DNA of 64,000 nucleotides from Giesbergeria sp. (GTDB lineage Bacteria; Pseudomonadota; Gammaproteobacteria; Burkholderiales; Burkholderiaceae_C): assembly GCF_028686475.1 (NCBI RefSeq), contig NZ_JAQUCA010000004.1:138568-202567 (forward strand), in the 5' to 3' direction. The stretch's first letter is position 1; the number at the start of each line of letters is the position of its first letter. The position numbers and the translations under genes are program-made. The notes below the pieces were generated by a model. It saw only the letters and a program-made list of their open reading frames with translations. It ran no database searches and was not told where the DNA came from. Positions 39,192-50,130 of this stretch are shown here, piece after piece.

Positions 39192-39872
39192 ATGCGAATT
39201 TTGGTGGTAGAAGACGATGCCAGCATTGCCCAAGGCTTGCGTACCAATTTGCGCCAGCGCGGCTATGCGGTGGATGTCTGCGCGGGTGTCGCCAGCGCTT
39301 GGGCCGCTTTGCGCTCTGAGCCTTTTGATGCAGTGTTGCTCGATTTGGGCCTGAGTGATGGCGATGGCACCAGCTTGCTGCAACGCTTACGCGCCAGCAA
39401 AAACCCCCTGCCCGATGCCGCCACGCCGGTACTCATCATGACGGCGCGCGATGGCGTACAACAGCGCATTGCCGGGCTGAACCAAGGGGCCGACGACTAC
39501 CTGAGCAAGCCGTTTGATATGGACGAGCTGGAGGCCCGCCTGCGCGCCCTGTTGCGCCGCGCCGCTGGCCGGGCGCAACCGCTGGTGCGCCACGGCGCGA
39601 TTGAACTCAACCCCGCTACCCGTGTGGTGCAACTGGATGGCCAGCGGGTAGAGATTTCGCCGCGCGAATTTGCCGTGCTGCACCTGCTGATGGAGTCGCC
39701 GGGGCGGGTGCTGTCGCGGCGGCAACTGGAAGAGCGCCTGTACGATTGGGATTCGGTGGTCGATAGCAACGCGATTGAAGTGCATATCCACCACCTGCGG
39801 CGCAAACTCGGCAGCCAGTGCATCCAAACCATGCGCGGTGTCGGTTACTTTGTGCCACCCGAACCGGCATGA
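39192..39872 (+). CDS. OmpR-family response regulator (QseB/TctD-like)
   Basis: MRILVVEDDASIAQGLRTNLRQRGY; winged-helix C-terminus IEVHIHHLRRKLG. Confidence 0.93.
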   Translation: MRILVVEDDASIAQGLRTNLRQRGYAVDVCAGVASAWAALRSEPFDAVLLDLGLSDGDGTSLLQRLRASKNPLPDAATPVLIMTARDGVQQRIAGLNQGADDYLSKPFDMDELEARLRALLRRAAGRAQPLVRHGAIELNPATRVVQLDGQRVEISPREFAVLHLLMESPGRVLSRRQLEERLYDWDSVVDSNAIEVHIHHLRRKLGSQCIQTMRGVGYFVPPEPA

Positions 39873-41215
39873 GCAGCCAGCGCTCACTCACGCAGCGGCT
39901 ACTGCTGTGGAGTTTGGGGGCTTTGGTGCTGGTCTGGGCCTGCTTTGTCACGCTGGCCTACCGCACCGGCCTGCACGAAGCCGATGAACTCACCGATGGC
40001 CAGTTGGCCACTGCCTCGGCACTGCTGCTAGAGTTGAACGCCGCCGCCGCGCCAACACCGTCTGCCAACCCGTGGCCGCTGCCAAAAAACCACGATTACC
40101 AGCAATCTTTGAGCGTGGTGCAATGGAACCAGCATGGGCAACTGCTATGGCACCTCGGCAGCGCACCGGTGCCAGAGTTCAACGCAGAAGTGGGTTATGC
40201 CAATCTGCAACTGGGGCCACAGCAGCAGCCGTGGCGCAGTTTTTCGCGCTGGGATGCCGCCCAAGCCCACAAAATCATGGTGCTGTTGCGCGTGCAAGAG
40301 CGCGACCGGCTGGCCCATGATATTGCGGGGCAAATGGTGGAACCGGGCTTATGGCTGTTGCCTGTAGTCGCTTTGGCGCTGGGATTGGCGATTGGCCGAG
40401 GACTGCGCCCACTGCACCAGTTATCGCAAGATGTGGCACAGCTGGACGTACAAGGGGCACAACGCCTAGCATCACAGCATAACTGGCAAGAGTTTGATGC
40501 CGTGGTGGACTCCATCAACACCTTGCTGGCGCGCCAGCAAGAAGCACTGCGGCGCGAGCGGGAACTGGCCAACGAAGTAGCGCACGAGTTACGCACCCCG
40601 TTGGCGGCAATTGTGTTGCAAGCCCAAGCCTTGGCGGGTGGCTTGCCCGCAGCGGCCCAAAGCCAAGCCTTGGACTTGATACGCCAAGATGCCCTGCGTG
40701 CAGGCCATGTGCTGCAACAGTTGCTGGCCTTGGCGCGCACCAGCCGGGGCCAATGGCACGGTCAGGCCAGCCCGGTGGATATAGCTGCCTTGGCGCGCCA
40801 TCTGGCCGCCGATTATGTGGCCAGCGCGTGGCAACGCCAAGACACCCTGTCCGTGCAAGCGCCCGAGGCGCTGCTGCTGCCCGGCCATGCCGTCTTGTTG
40901 GAAATGGCCCTACGCAACCTGATTGAAAACGCCCTGCGCCACACCCCGCCCGGCACGCAAATAGAGCTGCAATGCGGCCCCGGCACCCCAGAGCATGGCG
41001 CATGGTTGCAAGTGTGCGACGACGGAGCGCGACCTTTGGCGCAGGCGCAGGCCAAAACGCCTCCCCCCAGCGATAGCCTGCACTTGGGGCAAGAAATCAT
41101 CGCCCGTGTGGCTGCGGTGCATGGTGCGCGTTTTGGCACGGCAACAGCGCCAGCGCCTTTCACCACCTGCTACCGAATCGACTTTGCGCCCACACCAACA
41201 CCGCAAGGCCCTTAA
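39869..41215 (+). CDS. Sensor histidine kinase
   Basis: H-box [21 protein letters not shown]-box [16 protein letters not shown] 39869 overlaps RR stop. Confidence 0.9.
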   Translation: MSSQRSLTQRLLLWSLGALVLVWACFVTLAYRTGLHEADELTDGQLATASALLLELNAAAAPTPSANPWPLPKNHDYQQSLSVVQWNQHGQLLWHLGSAPVPEFNAEVGYANLQLGPQQQPWRSFSRWDAAQAHKIMVLLRVQERDRLAHDIAGQMVEPGLWLLPVVALALGLAIGRGLRPLHQLSQDVAQLDVQGAQRLASQHNWQEFDAVVDSINTLLARQQEALRRERELANEVAHELRTPLAAIVLQAQALAGGLPAAAQSQALDLIRQDALRAGHVLQQLLALARTSRGQWHGQASPVDIAALARHLAADYVASAWQRQDTLSVQAPEALLLPGHAVLLEMALRNLIENALRHTPPGTQIELQCGPGTPEHGAWLQVCDDGARPLAQAQAKTPPPSDSLHLGQEIIARVAAVHGARFGTATAPAPFTTCYRIDFAPTPTPQGP

Positions 41216-41283
41216 AATCGGCAGCATCCAGCGGCAAGCACCGCTGTGCCCCTTCTCTTTCCTCCTCAGAACGGACTACCACC

Positions 41284-42348
41284 ATGCCCCTCGTCTCGAT
41301 GCGCGAACTGCTCGACCATGCTGCTGAAAACCGCTATGGCATCCCCGCTTTCAACGTCAACAACCTGGAGCAGGTGCAGGCCGTGATGGCCGCTGCCGAC
41401 GAAGTAGGCGCGCCCGTCATTTTGCAAGCCAGCGCTGGCGCACGCAAATATGCTGGTGAATCTTTCATCAAGCACCTGATTCAAGCCGCCGCCGAGATGT
41501 ACCCCCACATCCCCTTGGTGATGCACCAAGACCACGGCACTTCGCCCGCCATCTGCCAAGGCGCTTTGGACTTGGGCTTTGGCTCGGTGATGATGGACGG
41601 CTCGCTGCGCGAAGACGGCAAAACCCCCGCCAACTTTGATTACAACGTCGAAGTGACGCGCAAAGTGGTCGAAATGGCGCACAAAATCGGCGCCACCGTC
41701 GAGGGCGAACTGGGCTGCTTGGGCAGCTTGGAAACTGGCGAAGCCGGTGAAGAAGACGGCGTGGGCGCAGTGGGCAAATTGGACCACAGCCAAATGCTGA
41801 CCGACCCGGAAGAAGCCGCCCAATTCGTCCAAGCCACGCAACTGGATGCACTGGCGATTGCCATTGGTACAAGCCACGGCGCTTACAAATTCACGCGCAA
41901 GCCCACTGGCGATATTTTGGCCATCTCGCGTGTCGAGGCCATCAACCGGCGCATTCCTAACACCCACTTGGTGATGCACGGCTCCTCCAGCGTGCCGCAA
42001 GAGCTGTTGGCCATCATCAACCAGTATGGCGGCAAGATGAAAGAAACCTACGGCGTGCCGGTGGAAGAAATCCAAAAAGCCATCCAATTTGGTGTCCGCA
42101 AAATCAACATCGACACCGACATCCGCTTGGCCATGACCGGCGCAGTGCGTCAGTTTATGGCCGAGAACCCCGATAAGTTCGACGCGCGCGAGTGGCTCAA
42201 GCCCGCGCGCGAAGCCGCCAAAGCCATCTGCAAGCAACGCTATCTGGAGTTTGGATGCGAAGGCCAAGCCGCCAAAATCAAGGGCTACACCTTGGAGCAA
42301 ATGGCCAAGCGCTACGTGGGCGGCGAACTGGCCCAGGTGGTCCACTAA
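41284..42348 (+). CDS. fba: Class II fructose-bisphosphate aldolase
   Basis: [45 protein letters not shown]; 354 aa. Confidence 0.95.
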   Translation: MPLVSMRELLDHAAENRYGIPAFNVNNLEQVQAVMAAADEVGAPVILQASAGARKYAGESFIKHLIQAAAEMYPHIPLVMHQDHGTSPAICQGALDLGFGSVMMDGSLREDGKTPANFDYNVEVTRKVVEMAHKIGATVEGELGCLGSLETGEAGEEDGVGAVGKLDHSQMLTDPEEAAQFVQATQLDALAIAIGTSHGAYKFTRKPTGDILAISRVEAINRRIPNTHLVMHGSSSVPQELLAIINQYGGKMKETYGVPVEEIQKAIQFGVRKINIDTDIRLAMTGAVRQFMAENPDKFDAREWLKPAREAAKAICKQRYLEFGCEGQAAKIKGYTLEQMAKRYVGGELAQVVH

Positions 42349-43103
42349 TGCTGCCTTTGGCAGCCCACAGCTACAACGGCTGGCGTAGCGTGGCAGCCGT
42401 GCTAGGGTTGTCTTGGGCCTTGGTGGCCTGTGCGCCGCTGCCACCGGGCCACCAAGGCCATACGGTGGGCCAGATGCAGCTGGCGCTGCCACCGGGCGAT
42501 TGGCAAGATTTGGGCACCTCCGCACAAAGCTGGCCGCTGTTGCCCGAACTGGGGGCCAGTTTGCCCTTGCAAACCCGCACCTGGGCCTTGCGCCAAGGCG
42601 AGGCTTGGCAGGCGCTGGTGTGGCTGCAAACCACGCACCACCGTAGCGCCCCGGCACTAGACCCCACAATGTGGACAGACACCTGCCCGCGCCAGCCCGA
42701 TGTCTGGGTGCAAGATGCTACCGATGGCAGCCCGGTACGCATTGATTGCTTGCGCTTTAAGCGCGCCGCCAACCGCAGTGAAATTTGGATGGAGCGCAAC
42801 CACCCGGCCTTGCAACAGTGGTTGCAAACCCAAGCACCCGGCCTGCCCCAGCCCTATGCCCATATCAGCTACCGCTATGCCAACGCTGGCGGGGCTTACG
42901 TACAAATCACCCTGCTGGTCGATGAGCGCTTGCTGCTGCCCAACCGGGGCAACCATGCCGATTATTTGCGCTCGGGGGAGTTGGGGCGCCAATGGGCGCA
43001 ACAGCTGCGCGCCAGCGTACTCCAAGCCGTGGGCCGGGTAGATCAACAGCTGGTGCTGCCCGCCTTTCCGGTGTTGGGTGAACCCAAACCACCTGTTTTA
43101 TGA
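42348..43103 (+). CDS. Putative lipoprotein of unknown function
   Basis: ATG overlaps fba stop (TAATG); lipobox-like ALVAC near the N-terminus. Confidence 0.6.
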   Translation: MLPLAAHSYNGWRSVAAVLGLSWALVACAPLPPGHQGHTVGQMQLALPPGDWQDLGTSAQSWPLLPELGASLPLQTRTWALRQGEAWQALVWLQTTHHRSAPALDPTMWTDTCPRQPDVWVQDATDGSPVRIDCLRFKRAANRSEIWMERNHPALQQWLQTQAPGLPQPYAHISYRYANAGGAYVQITLLVDERLLLPNRGNHADYLRSGELGRQWAQQLRASVLQAVGRVDQQLVLPAFPVLGEPKPPVL

Positions 43104-43660
43104 CCAAAAAATCTACATTCGTACTCTCTGGCAGTTTGGTGCAGGCCGCCTATCAGCATTGTCTCGGCATCGCCAGTACCCTGTTGGCGCGCGATGGCCA
43201 GTTGGCCCCGGCTTTGTTCTTGGTGGGCCAACCAACACAAGGGCAAGATTTTCAGAGCTGCCGCATGGCGGGTGCAGGCGTGCAAGCCATGCAAAACTTC
43301 CATGCCTCGACAGAGGCGCTGCAAAAGCTCACCACCTTCATCCGTGCCAGCTTAACCCCCAGCACGAAAGAATACGCCGCCTTGCAGCCACAAATTGGCC
43401 CGGTGCTGTTGGCGCTGCATAGCTTTTTAACTGCGCTGTCTTTGCAAGAGGCGGTAGTGCCAAACCCCGGCACCACCCCGGTACTCGATGCCAATGGGGT
43501 GCAGCAATATCTGGTGCTGGCAGTGCATACCCTGCACGGCATTGATATGGCCTTGTGCCCGTTGTTGCACGATGCCGCTGGGCAGTTGTTGGTGCAAGCG
43601 CAACCGTTGGAACTGCTGCACTGCCTGCCGCCAACGGCCAGCGTATCAAGCGCCACTTGA
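43100..43660 (+). CDS. Hypothetical protein
   Basis: 186 aa; ATGA overlap with preceding ORF; no recognised family. Confidence 0.5.
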   Translation: MTKKSTFVLSGSLVQAAYQHCLGIASTLLARDGQLAPALFLVGQPTQGQDFQSCRMAGAGVQAMQNFHASTEALQKLTTFIRASLTPSTKEYAALQPQIGPVLLALHSFLTALSLQEAVVPNPGTTPVLDANGVQQYLVLAVHTLHGIDMALCPLLHDAAGQLLVQAQPLELLHCLPPTASVSSAT

Positions 43661-45337
43661 GCGGCTGGCCGCCCACAAGCCAGCATGGTGGCCACGGGTA
43701 AAAGCCTCTTCTAACACCGAGTAGCCCGACCAATCGCTGTGGGCAAAAGCCAGCCGAGCGGTAGCGGGCAGCGGCAACAAAGTGGTTCGTTCACCCTGCA
43801 CCAGCAGCGTGGTCTTTCCAGTGACTGGCTGGCTGCATTGGCGCAACAGGGCTTGGGTGCCGGGCACCGGAATGCTCATGGCGTGGCCATAACGGGTGAT
43901 GTCCATGCGCTGGGCGCGCTGGCGTATATCGGGATGCGCTAGGTGCAAGGTGTTGAGGATGGCATCGCGCCAATGCGTCCACAGCTGCTGTGCCAATTGG
44001 GTGCGGCCATCGGGCGCATCGCCCAAGGCTTGGTAATAACTCAACACCGTGGGCGCTGGGCGCGGGTCCAGGCGCTGGTGTCCGGCATCCACATAACCCA
44101 AGCCGCCGGGGTTGGCATCGGCATAGAGTACGTTGTCCCACGCAGGGGCCGCGCCGGGGCGGTCTTGCAATGGTGCGTCGATATGGAGGTTGGCCACCAG
44201 CCACGGTGCCCAACGCAGACTTTGGGCGGCTTGGCGCACAAAATCGGGCGGCTGGGCCAGCACTTTGGCCGCGACAAACACCGGCAAAGCCACAATGCAG
44301 CGCTGCGCTTGCCAGCGCTCGGGCGTTTGGGTGGTGTGGTTAAAAGCATCCACCATGATGCCGTGGCGCTGCTCTTCTATGCGTAACACGCTGCGCGCGG
44401 TGTGCAACTGGCCTGCCGCTTGCAATGGTGCAGCCAGTTGCTGGCTAAGCCAGCCATTGCCTTGGGGCCAAGTGAGGATGCCTTCGGACTCCACCCCAGC
44501 GCTGCTCGATTCACCCGGCGCATGAAACCCATGTCGGCTGGCAAAATAATGGATGCCCGCCCAAGCCGATACGCGCGTTATTCCAGCACCGTAATCATCG
44601 CGGCAACAATAATCCAAATACCAGCGCAAATGCGCGTCATTCAAGCCTTGCTGTGCCAACCATTGGGCAAACGGCAGGGCATCGAGTTGCTGATGCACCG
44701 GGTGCAGGGGGCGCTGGCCGTTCCAAGTCTTGAGCGCTGGCATGGCAAAGTGCGCTTGTTGGCGCAGCTGCTCTACCGCTTGGGCAAATTGGCGGTATTG
44801 GGCCAGCGTGCTGGCGGCTACGTCTTGCATGGGCAGCAGGCCCTCTTGCCACTGCCCCTGAAAGAACAGCCGCTCTTGCGGGCTGTGGCACAGGTGGCGC
44901 TCATCGTATTGCCAGCGCCCCGCTATGCGCTGGCGCAGGCCCAGTTGTTCTAGCAAGTCTTGCACTTCGCTGGCATCAGCACCCGGCAGCGGCAGGTAGT
45001 GGGCACCCAGTGGGCAGGCGATACCGCCCACGCTGCCCCCCCGGCTGTTGCCGCCGGGCTGGTCTTCTAACTCTAGCAGGGCAAAATCTGCCACTCCGGC
45101 CAAACCCAAAGCGCGTGCTGCCGCCAGCCCTGCCATACCTGCGCCCACAATCAGCACTTGGGTGCGCTGCACGCGGGCCGGTGCAGCACCCAAAGGCAAG
45201 GGCTGGCGCAACGCATGGCCGCGCGCCATATTCGTGCCAGTAAAGCCGCCGGGCAACTCCGGTGGAGGGGTTTCTTGGCACGCGCTTAGGCCACTGGCCA
45301 GCAGCGCCGTGCTGCCCAAAAAATGCCGCCGTTGCAT
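43646..45337 (-). CDS. FAD-dependent oxidoreductase (amine-oxidase-like) with Tat-type lipoprotein signal
   Basis: MQRRHFLGSTALLASGLSAC; VLIVGAGMAGLAAARALGLAG dinucleotide-binding motif. Confidence 0.8.
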   Translation of the reverse strand: MQRRHFLGSTALLASGLSACQETPPPELPGGFTGTNMARGHALRQPLPLGAAPARVQRTQVLIVGAGMAGLAAARALGLAGVADFALLELEDQPGGNSRGGSVGGIACPLGAHYLPLPGADASEVQDLLEQLGLRQRIAGRWQYDERHLCHSPQERLFFQGQWQEGLLPMQDVAASTLAQYRQFAQAVEQLRQQAHFAMPALKTWNGQRPLHPVHQQLDALPFAQWLAQQGLNDAHLRWYLDYCCRDDYGAGITRVSAWAGIHYFASRHGFHAPGESSSAGVESEGILTWPQGNGWLSQQLAAPLQAAGQLHTARSVLRIEEQRHGIMVDAFNHTTQTPERWQAQRCIVALPVFVAAKVLAQPPDFVRQAAQSLRWAPWLVANLHIDAPLQDRPGAAPAWDNVLYADANPGGLGYVDAGHQRLDPRPAPTVLSYYQALGDAPDGRTQLAQQLWTHWRDAILNTLHLAHPDIRQRAQRMDITRYGHAMSIPVPGTQALLRQCSQPVTGKTTLLVQGERTTLLPLPATARLAFAHSDWSGYSVLEEAFTRGHHAGLWAASRSSGA

Positions 45338-45343
45338 AGGGGC

Positions 45344-46345
45344 TTAATCGGCCCAACGCTGCTGAATTTCTAGCAACTGCGGCACCAAATCGAGGAACAG
45401 CGGCACCAAGCTCGGGTCAAAATGCAGCCCGGCTTGGGCTTGCAAGTGTGCCAGCGTGTCTGCTAAGGGCCAAGGCTCTTTATAGGGGCGGCGCGCAGTC
45501 AGGGCATCAAAGACATCGGCCAAGGCCACGATACGCGCTTCTATCGGGATGGCCTCTGCCGCCAAACCACGCGGGTAGCCACTGCCGTCCCATTTTTCAT
45601 GGTGGTTCAGGGCGATGGAGCAGGCCAGTTGCAGCAAGCCCGATGGCTGATTTTCACCAATGATTTGCGCGCCGATTTCGGGGTGGCGGCGCATCACGTC
45701 CCATTCGGTGGCATCGAGTTTGCCCGGTTTACGCAAAATGGCATCTGGGATGCCGATTTTGCCCACATCGTGCATGGGCGCAGCGTTCAGCAAGTCTTCG
45801 GCCCACACCGGGCTGTAGCCAGCAGCCAGCGCCAGCCGCTGGGCATAGTGGCTCATGCGGATAACGTGCATCCCAGTTTCGTTGTCTTTGTATTCGGCGG
45901 CGCGGCCCAAGCGTTGCACAATTTGCAGGCGCGTCTCGCGCAGTTCGTCCACATGAACCAAGGATAAATGGGTACAAACCCGCGCGCGCACCACCGGCCC
46001 ACTGATGGGCTTGGTGATGTAGTCCACCGCGCCCATTTCCAGCCCTCGGGCTTCGTCTGCGTGGTCGGTCAGGGCGGTGATAAAGATGATGGGGATGGTG
46101 GCGGTGCTGGCCTGCGCTTTGAGGGTTTGGCACACGGCGTAGCCGTCGGTGTGCGGCATCATCACGTCCAACAAAATCAAGTCGGGGCGTTGCTGCTGGG
46201 CAATCTCTAGGGCGCGTTGGCCATCGGTGGCAAACAACAAACGGTAGTCGGTTTGCAGCAGGTGGCGCAATACTTGCAGATTGGTCGGTTCGTCGTCCAC
46301 CAGCAACAGGCGCGGGCGGTGGTCTGGGGTGATGGCGGGCATCAT
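45344..46345 (-). CDS. Response regulator with HD-GYP domain (putative c-di-GMP phosphodiesterase)
   Basis: REC LLLVDDEPTNLQVLRHLL...LDVMMPHTDGY; HD-GYP MHDVGKIGIPDAIL ... HHEKWDGSGYPRGL. Confidence 0.93.
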   Translation of the reverse strand: MMPAITPDHRPRLLLVDDEPTNLQVLRHLLQTDYRLLFATDGQRALEIAQQQRPDLILLDVMMPHTDGYAVCQTLKAQASTATIPIIFITALTDHADEARGLEMGAVDYITKPISGPVVRARVCTHLSLVHVDELRETRLQIVQRLGRAAEYKDNETGMHVIRMSHYAQRLALAAGYSPVWAEDLLNAAPMHDVGKIGIPDAILRKPGKLDATEWDVMRRHPEIGAQIIGENQPSGLLQLACSIALNHHEKWDGSGYPRGLAAEAIPIEARIVALADVFDALTARRPYKEPWPLADTLAHLQAQAGLHFDPSLVPLFLDLVPQLLEIQQRWAD

Positions 46346-49300
46346 CAGGGGGCTTTCTCGATAGGGGAGGTTTGCAGTGTGGCGGCTTGCAGTTGCATCC
46401 GCAAGCGCTCTAGGCAGTGTTGCGCCCGGTCAAAATCAAAATGGTCTAGCGCTTGTTGCAGTGGCTCCAAGCTCAAAGCATGCAACAGTTGTGCCAAGGT
46501 GTGCAATGGGGCTTCGGGCAGTTCGGCTTGGGCCAAGGCGGTTTGCAGTTGCTCTAGTGCCTGCAAAGCCTGGACTTGCTGCGCGGCACTCAAGACGCTG
46601 GGCGCAAGGCCCAAAGTATCTTGGCTGGCTGTGGCGGCCTGGGTTTGCACGGTTTGCAGGGCTTGGGCCGCTGCGGCCAAAGCCGCAGACAGTGCGGGCA
46701 CCAAGGTTTGCATCTGCGGCAGATGGGCCTGTTGGGCCGCCAACTCCAGTTGCACCGCCCCATTGTGTACCTGTGTGAGCGCCAAATTGCCAGCAGCGCC
46801 ACGCAGTCGGTGCGCCGTGGCACGCAAGGCCGTCCAATCTTGCTGGGCCAGCAGGGCGATGAGGGTCTCTGGGGTGTTTTGCTGCTCTTGCATAAAACGG
46901 CCCAAAGCAGCACTGAACACATCCAGCCGCGTCCACAGGCGCAAGCCTTTTTCCCAGTCAATGGCGGGTTCTGGCCCGGCCTGTGGCCCTACCGCCGGAG
47001 GCAAGGCCACGGCCACAGGGGCAATAGGCACCAGCGTAGGGTTGCTGTTATCCACTGGCCGAATATCCAGCACCCGCGCCATTTCCAAGTGCAAGCGCTG
47101 CGGGTCCAAGGGTTTGTCGGCAAAGCCATCCATGCCAGCGGCCAAGGCGTTGCGCCGGTCTTGTTCTAGCACGCTGGCCGATAGGGCAATGATGGGCACC
47201 GGACGGCGTTGTTGCGTTTGCTCAAAAGTACGAATGCGCCGCGTGGCTTCTAGGCCATCGACGCAGGGCATTTGCAAGTCCATCAGCACCAAATCAAACG
47301 CCTGCTGCATAAACAGCTCCACGGCCTGTTGGCCGCCATAGGCCGGTGTAATTTGATGGTTGCTGCGGCTGAGGGTCAGTTGCAGCAGCTCTAGGTTGTC
47401 GGCTACGTCGTCCACCGCCAAAATACGCAAGGGGCGCAAATTGCTGCTGTGCAAGGTGGGTAGGGTGATGGGGGCTTTGCCCAAAGGCAAGGGCAAGCGC
47501 ACCGTAAAGCAGCTGCCTTGGCCCAAGGTACTTTGCACGCTGATGCTGCCGTGCATCAGCTCGCTCAGTTGGCGCGAGATGGTGGTGCCCAAACCCGTGC
47601 CACCAAAACGGCGCGTGGTGCTGGCATCGGCTTGGGCGAAGGGGTCAAAAATGCGCTCTAGCTTATCGGACGCAATGCCAATGCCAGTGTCTTGCACCTC
47701 TAACAGCAACTCACCGGCGTGGTAAGCCACACGCAGGGTGACCTGACCCTGCTCGGTAAATTTGAGCGCATTGCCCAACAGGTTGACCAAAATTTGCTGC
47801 ACGCGCAGGGCATCGCCATGCAGCACATCGGGCAGGGTATGGGGGTAATCTAGCCGCAGTTCTAAGCCTTTGCGTTGTGCCGTGATACGCAAGGAGGCCA
47901 AAATTTGTCCGCACAATTCGCGCAGCGAGAAATCGGCCAGCTCCAACTCGACCGCGCCTTTTTCTAGCTTGGCCGTGTCCAAAATATCATTGAGCAAGCG
48001 CAACATGGAGCGCGCCGCGTGGTGTACCGTGCCCAAATGGCGCCGCTGTACGGCATCCAAGGCCGAATCTTGCAGCGCTTCGGTAAAGCCGATGATGGCA
48101 TTCATGGGGGTGCGAATTTCATGGCTCATGTTGGCCAAGAACATACTGCGCGCCGCCGCCGCGTGTTCGGCGCGCTCTTTGGCGTGGCGCATCTCTTGCT
48201 CCATCGCGCGGCGCAAACTCAAATCGGTGGCAATTTTGACAATTTTGAACGGCTGGCCTTCGGCATCAAAAATGGGGTTGTAGGTAGCGTACATCCAAAC
48301 CTCGCGCCCGTGCTTGCCCAAACGCAAAAACTCACCCGAGGCAAACTCGCCACTGGCCAAGCGCGCCCATAAAGCACCATAAGAAGGGTCTTGCACCGTA
48401 CTGGGCGTACAAAACATGCGATGGTGTTGGCCTTGGATGGCCTCTAGCGTGTAGCCGGTCAGGCTTAAAAAATTGGCATTGGCGGTTAAAACTTGGCCTT
48501 GCAAATCAAACTCGACCACGGCCTGCGAGCGCCAAATGGCATGGACGGTGCTTTCAAACTCGGCATTGCGTGCATGGCGCTCGGTGGTATCGACCAGCAC
48601 GCCATCTATCCATTGCAAACGGCCTTGGCTATCGGTCACGCCCCGGCCTGTGCCCGACACCCAGCGCAAAGAGCCATCACGGTGGCGCAAGCGACATTCG
48701 GCCTCAAAGGCTTGGCCTTGTGCCAGCGCTTGGCCGATGCGTGTTTGTACCTGTTGCCATTCAGCGGGTGGGATTAAATCGGCCAACAAAATACGCCGGG
48801 CCAAAAAGTCCTCGGCGGGCCAGCCGGTTAAGGCTTCAATTGCATCGCTGATGAACAACAAACGCCACTGACCATCCACTTGGGCTCGGAAGGTCACACC
48901 GGGGATGTTGTCTATCAGGGAGCGGAATTTTTCTTCGCTTTCGCGCAGCGAGGCTTCGATGGCGCGGCGCTCGCGGATGTCGCTGATAAAGCCCACAAAC
49001 AAGGGCGGCCCCGGCAGTTGCACCCGGCCCACCGCCAGCCGAATCGGGACCAAGCTGCCATCTTGGTGCAGGGCTTGCACTTCGCGCCCCGTGCCGATGA
49101 TGCGCTCCTCGCCGGTGCGTAGATGGTGCTGCAAATAGCCATCGTGGGCGCTGTGGTGCGGCTCGGGCATTAGCATGTGGACGTTGCGCCCAATCACTTG
49201 CTCGGCACTCCAACCCAAAATGCGTTGGGCAGCGCTGTTGTACGATTGCACTGTGCCTCGGCCATCAATCATGATGATGCCGTCAATGGCGGTGTCCATC

Positions 49301-50118
49301 ACGGCGCGCAAGCGTGATTCGCTCTGTTGGGCCTCCAAAAACAATTGCCGAAACCGCAGCCCCACATTGATGGCGACCACCAAGGCCCCAGCAAACACCG
49401 TGACCACGGCAATGGCCAAAGCCAACAGCAGTTGGCTGGTGGGGCCATTGGGGGAATCTGTGGCCACCGGGCCAGCAAAGCGCAGTGCATCCATACCGGT
49501 GTAGTGCATGGCCGCAATCGCCAAGCCCATCACGCTACCGGCTACGCCATTCAGTGGCCAAGCATTCCATGCCAGATGGCGCTGCAAACCAAAACGCACC
49601 CACAATCCCACCACCGCCAACAACACCGCCAGCACCATCGATAAGGCAAAGCCCCAAGGGTCATAGCGCATCATGGGCCAAACGCTAGAAGCGACCATGC
49701 CGACATAGTGCATGGTGCCAATACCTGCGCCCACCACCACGCCCCCACCCAGCAACAATTTGCCCGTTAGCTCCGAACGGGTGAGCAAGGCCAAAGCCAC
49801 CCACGAGGCCAGCACGCCGGGCAGTATGGAGACAAAAGTGAGCAGAACATCAAACTGCCCACGCGCACAGGCACTGAAGGCCAACATGCCAATAAAGTGC
49901 ATTCCCCAAATGCCGCCCCCCAAAGCCAAGGCGCTGGTGAACAACGCCACCTGCCGCGCCATGCCCGCTTGGGCGCGCTGTGCCAAGGTGGCCATGTGCA
50001 GGGCCATGACCGAGGCCACCACCGCCAGCAACACCGAGAGTGCCACCAAGCGTGGGTCGTGTTGTGGCCACAGCCACACCGGGCGCTCGGCACCGCTGAG
50101 GAAAAAGGAATCAAGCAT
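46345..50118 (-). CDS. Hybrid sensor histidine kinase: MHYT sensor, PAS, HisKA/HATPase, REC, HPt
   Basis: MHFIGM/MHYVGM/MHYTGM repeats; PAS regions; MSHEIRTPMNAIIGFTEA; REC VDDVADNLELL; C-terminal HPt RATAHRLRGAAGNLAL. Confidence 0.93.
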   Translation of the reverse strand: MLDSFFLSGAERPVWLWPQHDPRLVALSVLLAVVASVMALHMATLAQRAQAGMARQVALFTSALALGGGIWGMHFIGMLAFSACARGQFDVLLTFVSILPGVLASWVALALLTRSELTGKLLLGGGVVVGAGIGTMHYVGMVASSVWPMMRYDPWGFALSMVLAVLLAVVGLWVRFGLQRHLAWNAWPLNGVAGSVMGLAIAAMHYTGMDALRFAGPVATDSPNGPTSQLLLALAIAVVTVFAGALVVAINVGLRFRQLFLEAQQSESRLRAVMDTAIDGIIMIDGRGTVQSYNSAAQRILGWSAEQVIGRNVHMLMPEPHHSAHDGYLQHHLRTGEERIIGTGREVQALHQDGSLVPIRLAVGRVQLPGPPLFVGFISDIRERRAIEASLRESEEKFRSLIDNIPGVTFRAQVDGQWRLLFISDAIEALTGWPAEDFLARRILLADLIPPAEWQQVQTRIGQALAQGQAFEAECRLRHRDGSLRWVSGTGRGVTDSQGRLQWIDGVLVDTTERHARNAEFESTVHAIWRSQAVVEFDLQGQVLTANANFLSLTGYTLEAIQGQHHRMFCTPSTVQDPSYGALWARLASGEFASGEFLRLGKHGREVWMYATYNPIFDAEGQPFKIVKIATDLSLRRAMEQEMRHAKERAEHAAAARSMFLANMSHEIRTPMNAIIGFTEALQDSALDAVQRRHLGTVHHAARSMLRLLNDILDTAKLEKGAVELELADFSLRELCGQILASLRITAQRKGLELRLDYPHTLPDVLHGDALRVQQILVNLLGNALKFTEQGQVTLRVAYHAGELLLEVQDTGIGIASDKLERIFDPFAQADASTTRRFGGTGLGTTISRQLSELMHGSISVQSTLGQGSCFTVRLPLPLGKAPITLPTLHSSNLRPLRILAVDDVADNLELLQLTLSRSNHQITPAYGGQQAVELFMQQAFDLVLMDLQMPCVDGLEATRRIRTFEQTQQRRPVPIIALSASVLEQDRRNALAAGMDGFADKPLDPQRLHLEMARVLDIRPVDNSNPTLVPIAPVAVALPPAVGPQAGPEPAIDWEKGLRLWTRLDVFSAALGRFMQEQQNTPETLIALLAQQDWTALRATAHRLRGAAGNLALTQVHNGAVQLELAAQQAHLPQMQTLVPALSAALAAAAQALQTVQTQAATASQDTLGLAPSVLSAAQQVQALQALEQLQTALAQAELPEAPLHTLAQLLHALSLEPLQQALDHFDFDRAQHCLERLRMQLQAATLQTSPIEKAP

Positions 50119-50130
50119 ATAAAACTGGCA

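Noticed and set aside
41266-42669. 467-aa minus-strand ORF over the aldolase gene
   Set aside because: Antisense to a confident fba gene; composition and His/Gly/Phe-rich translation typical of a mirror ORF
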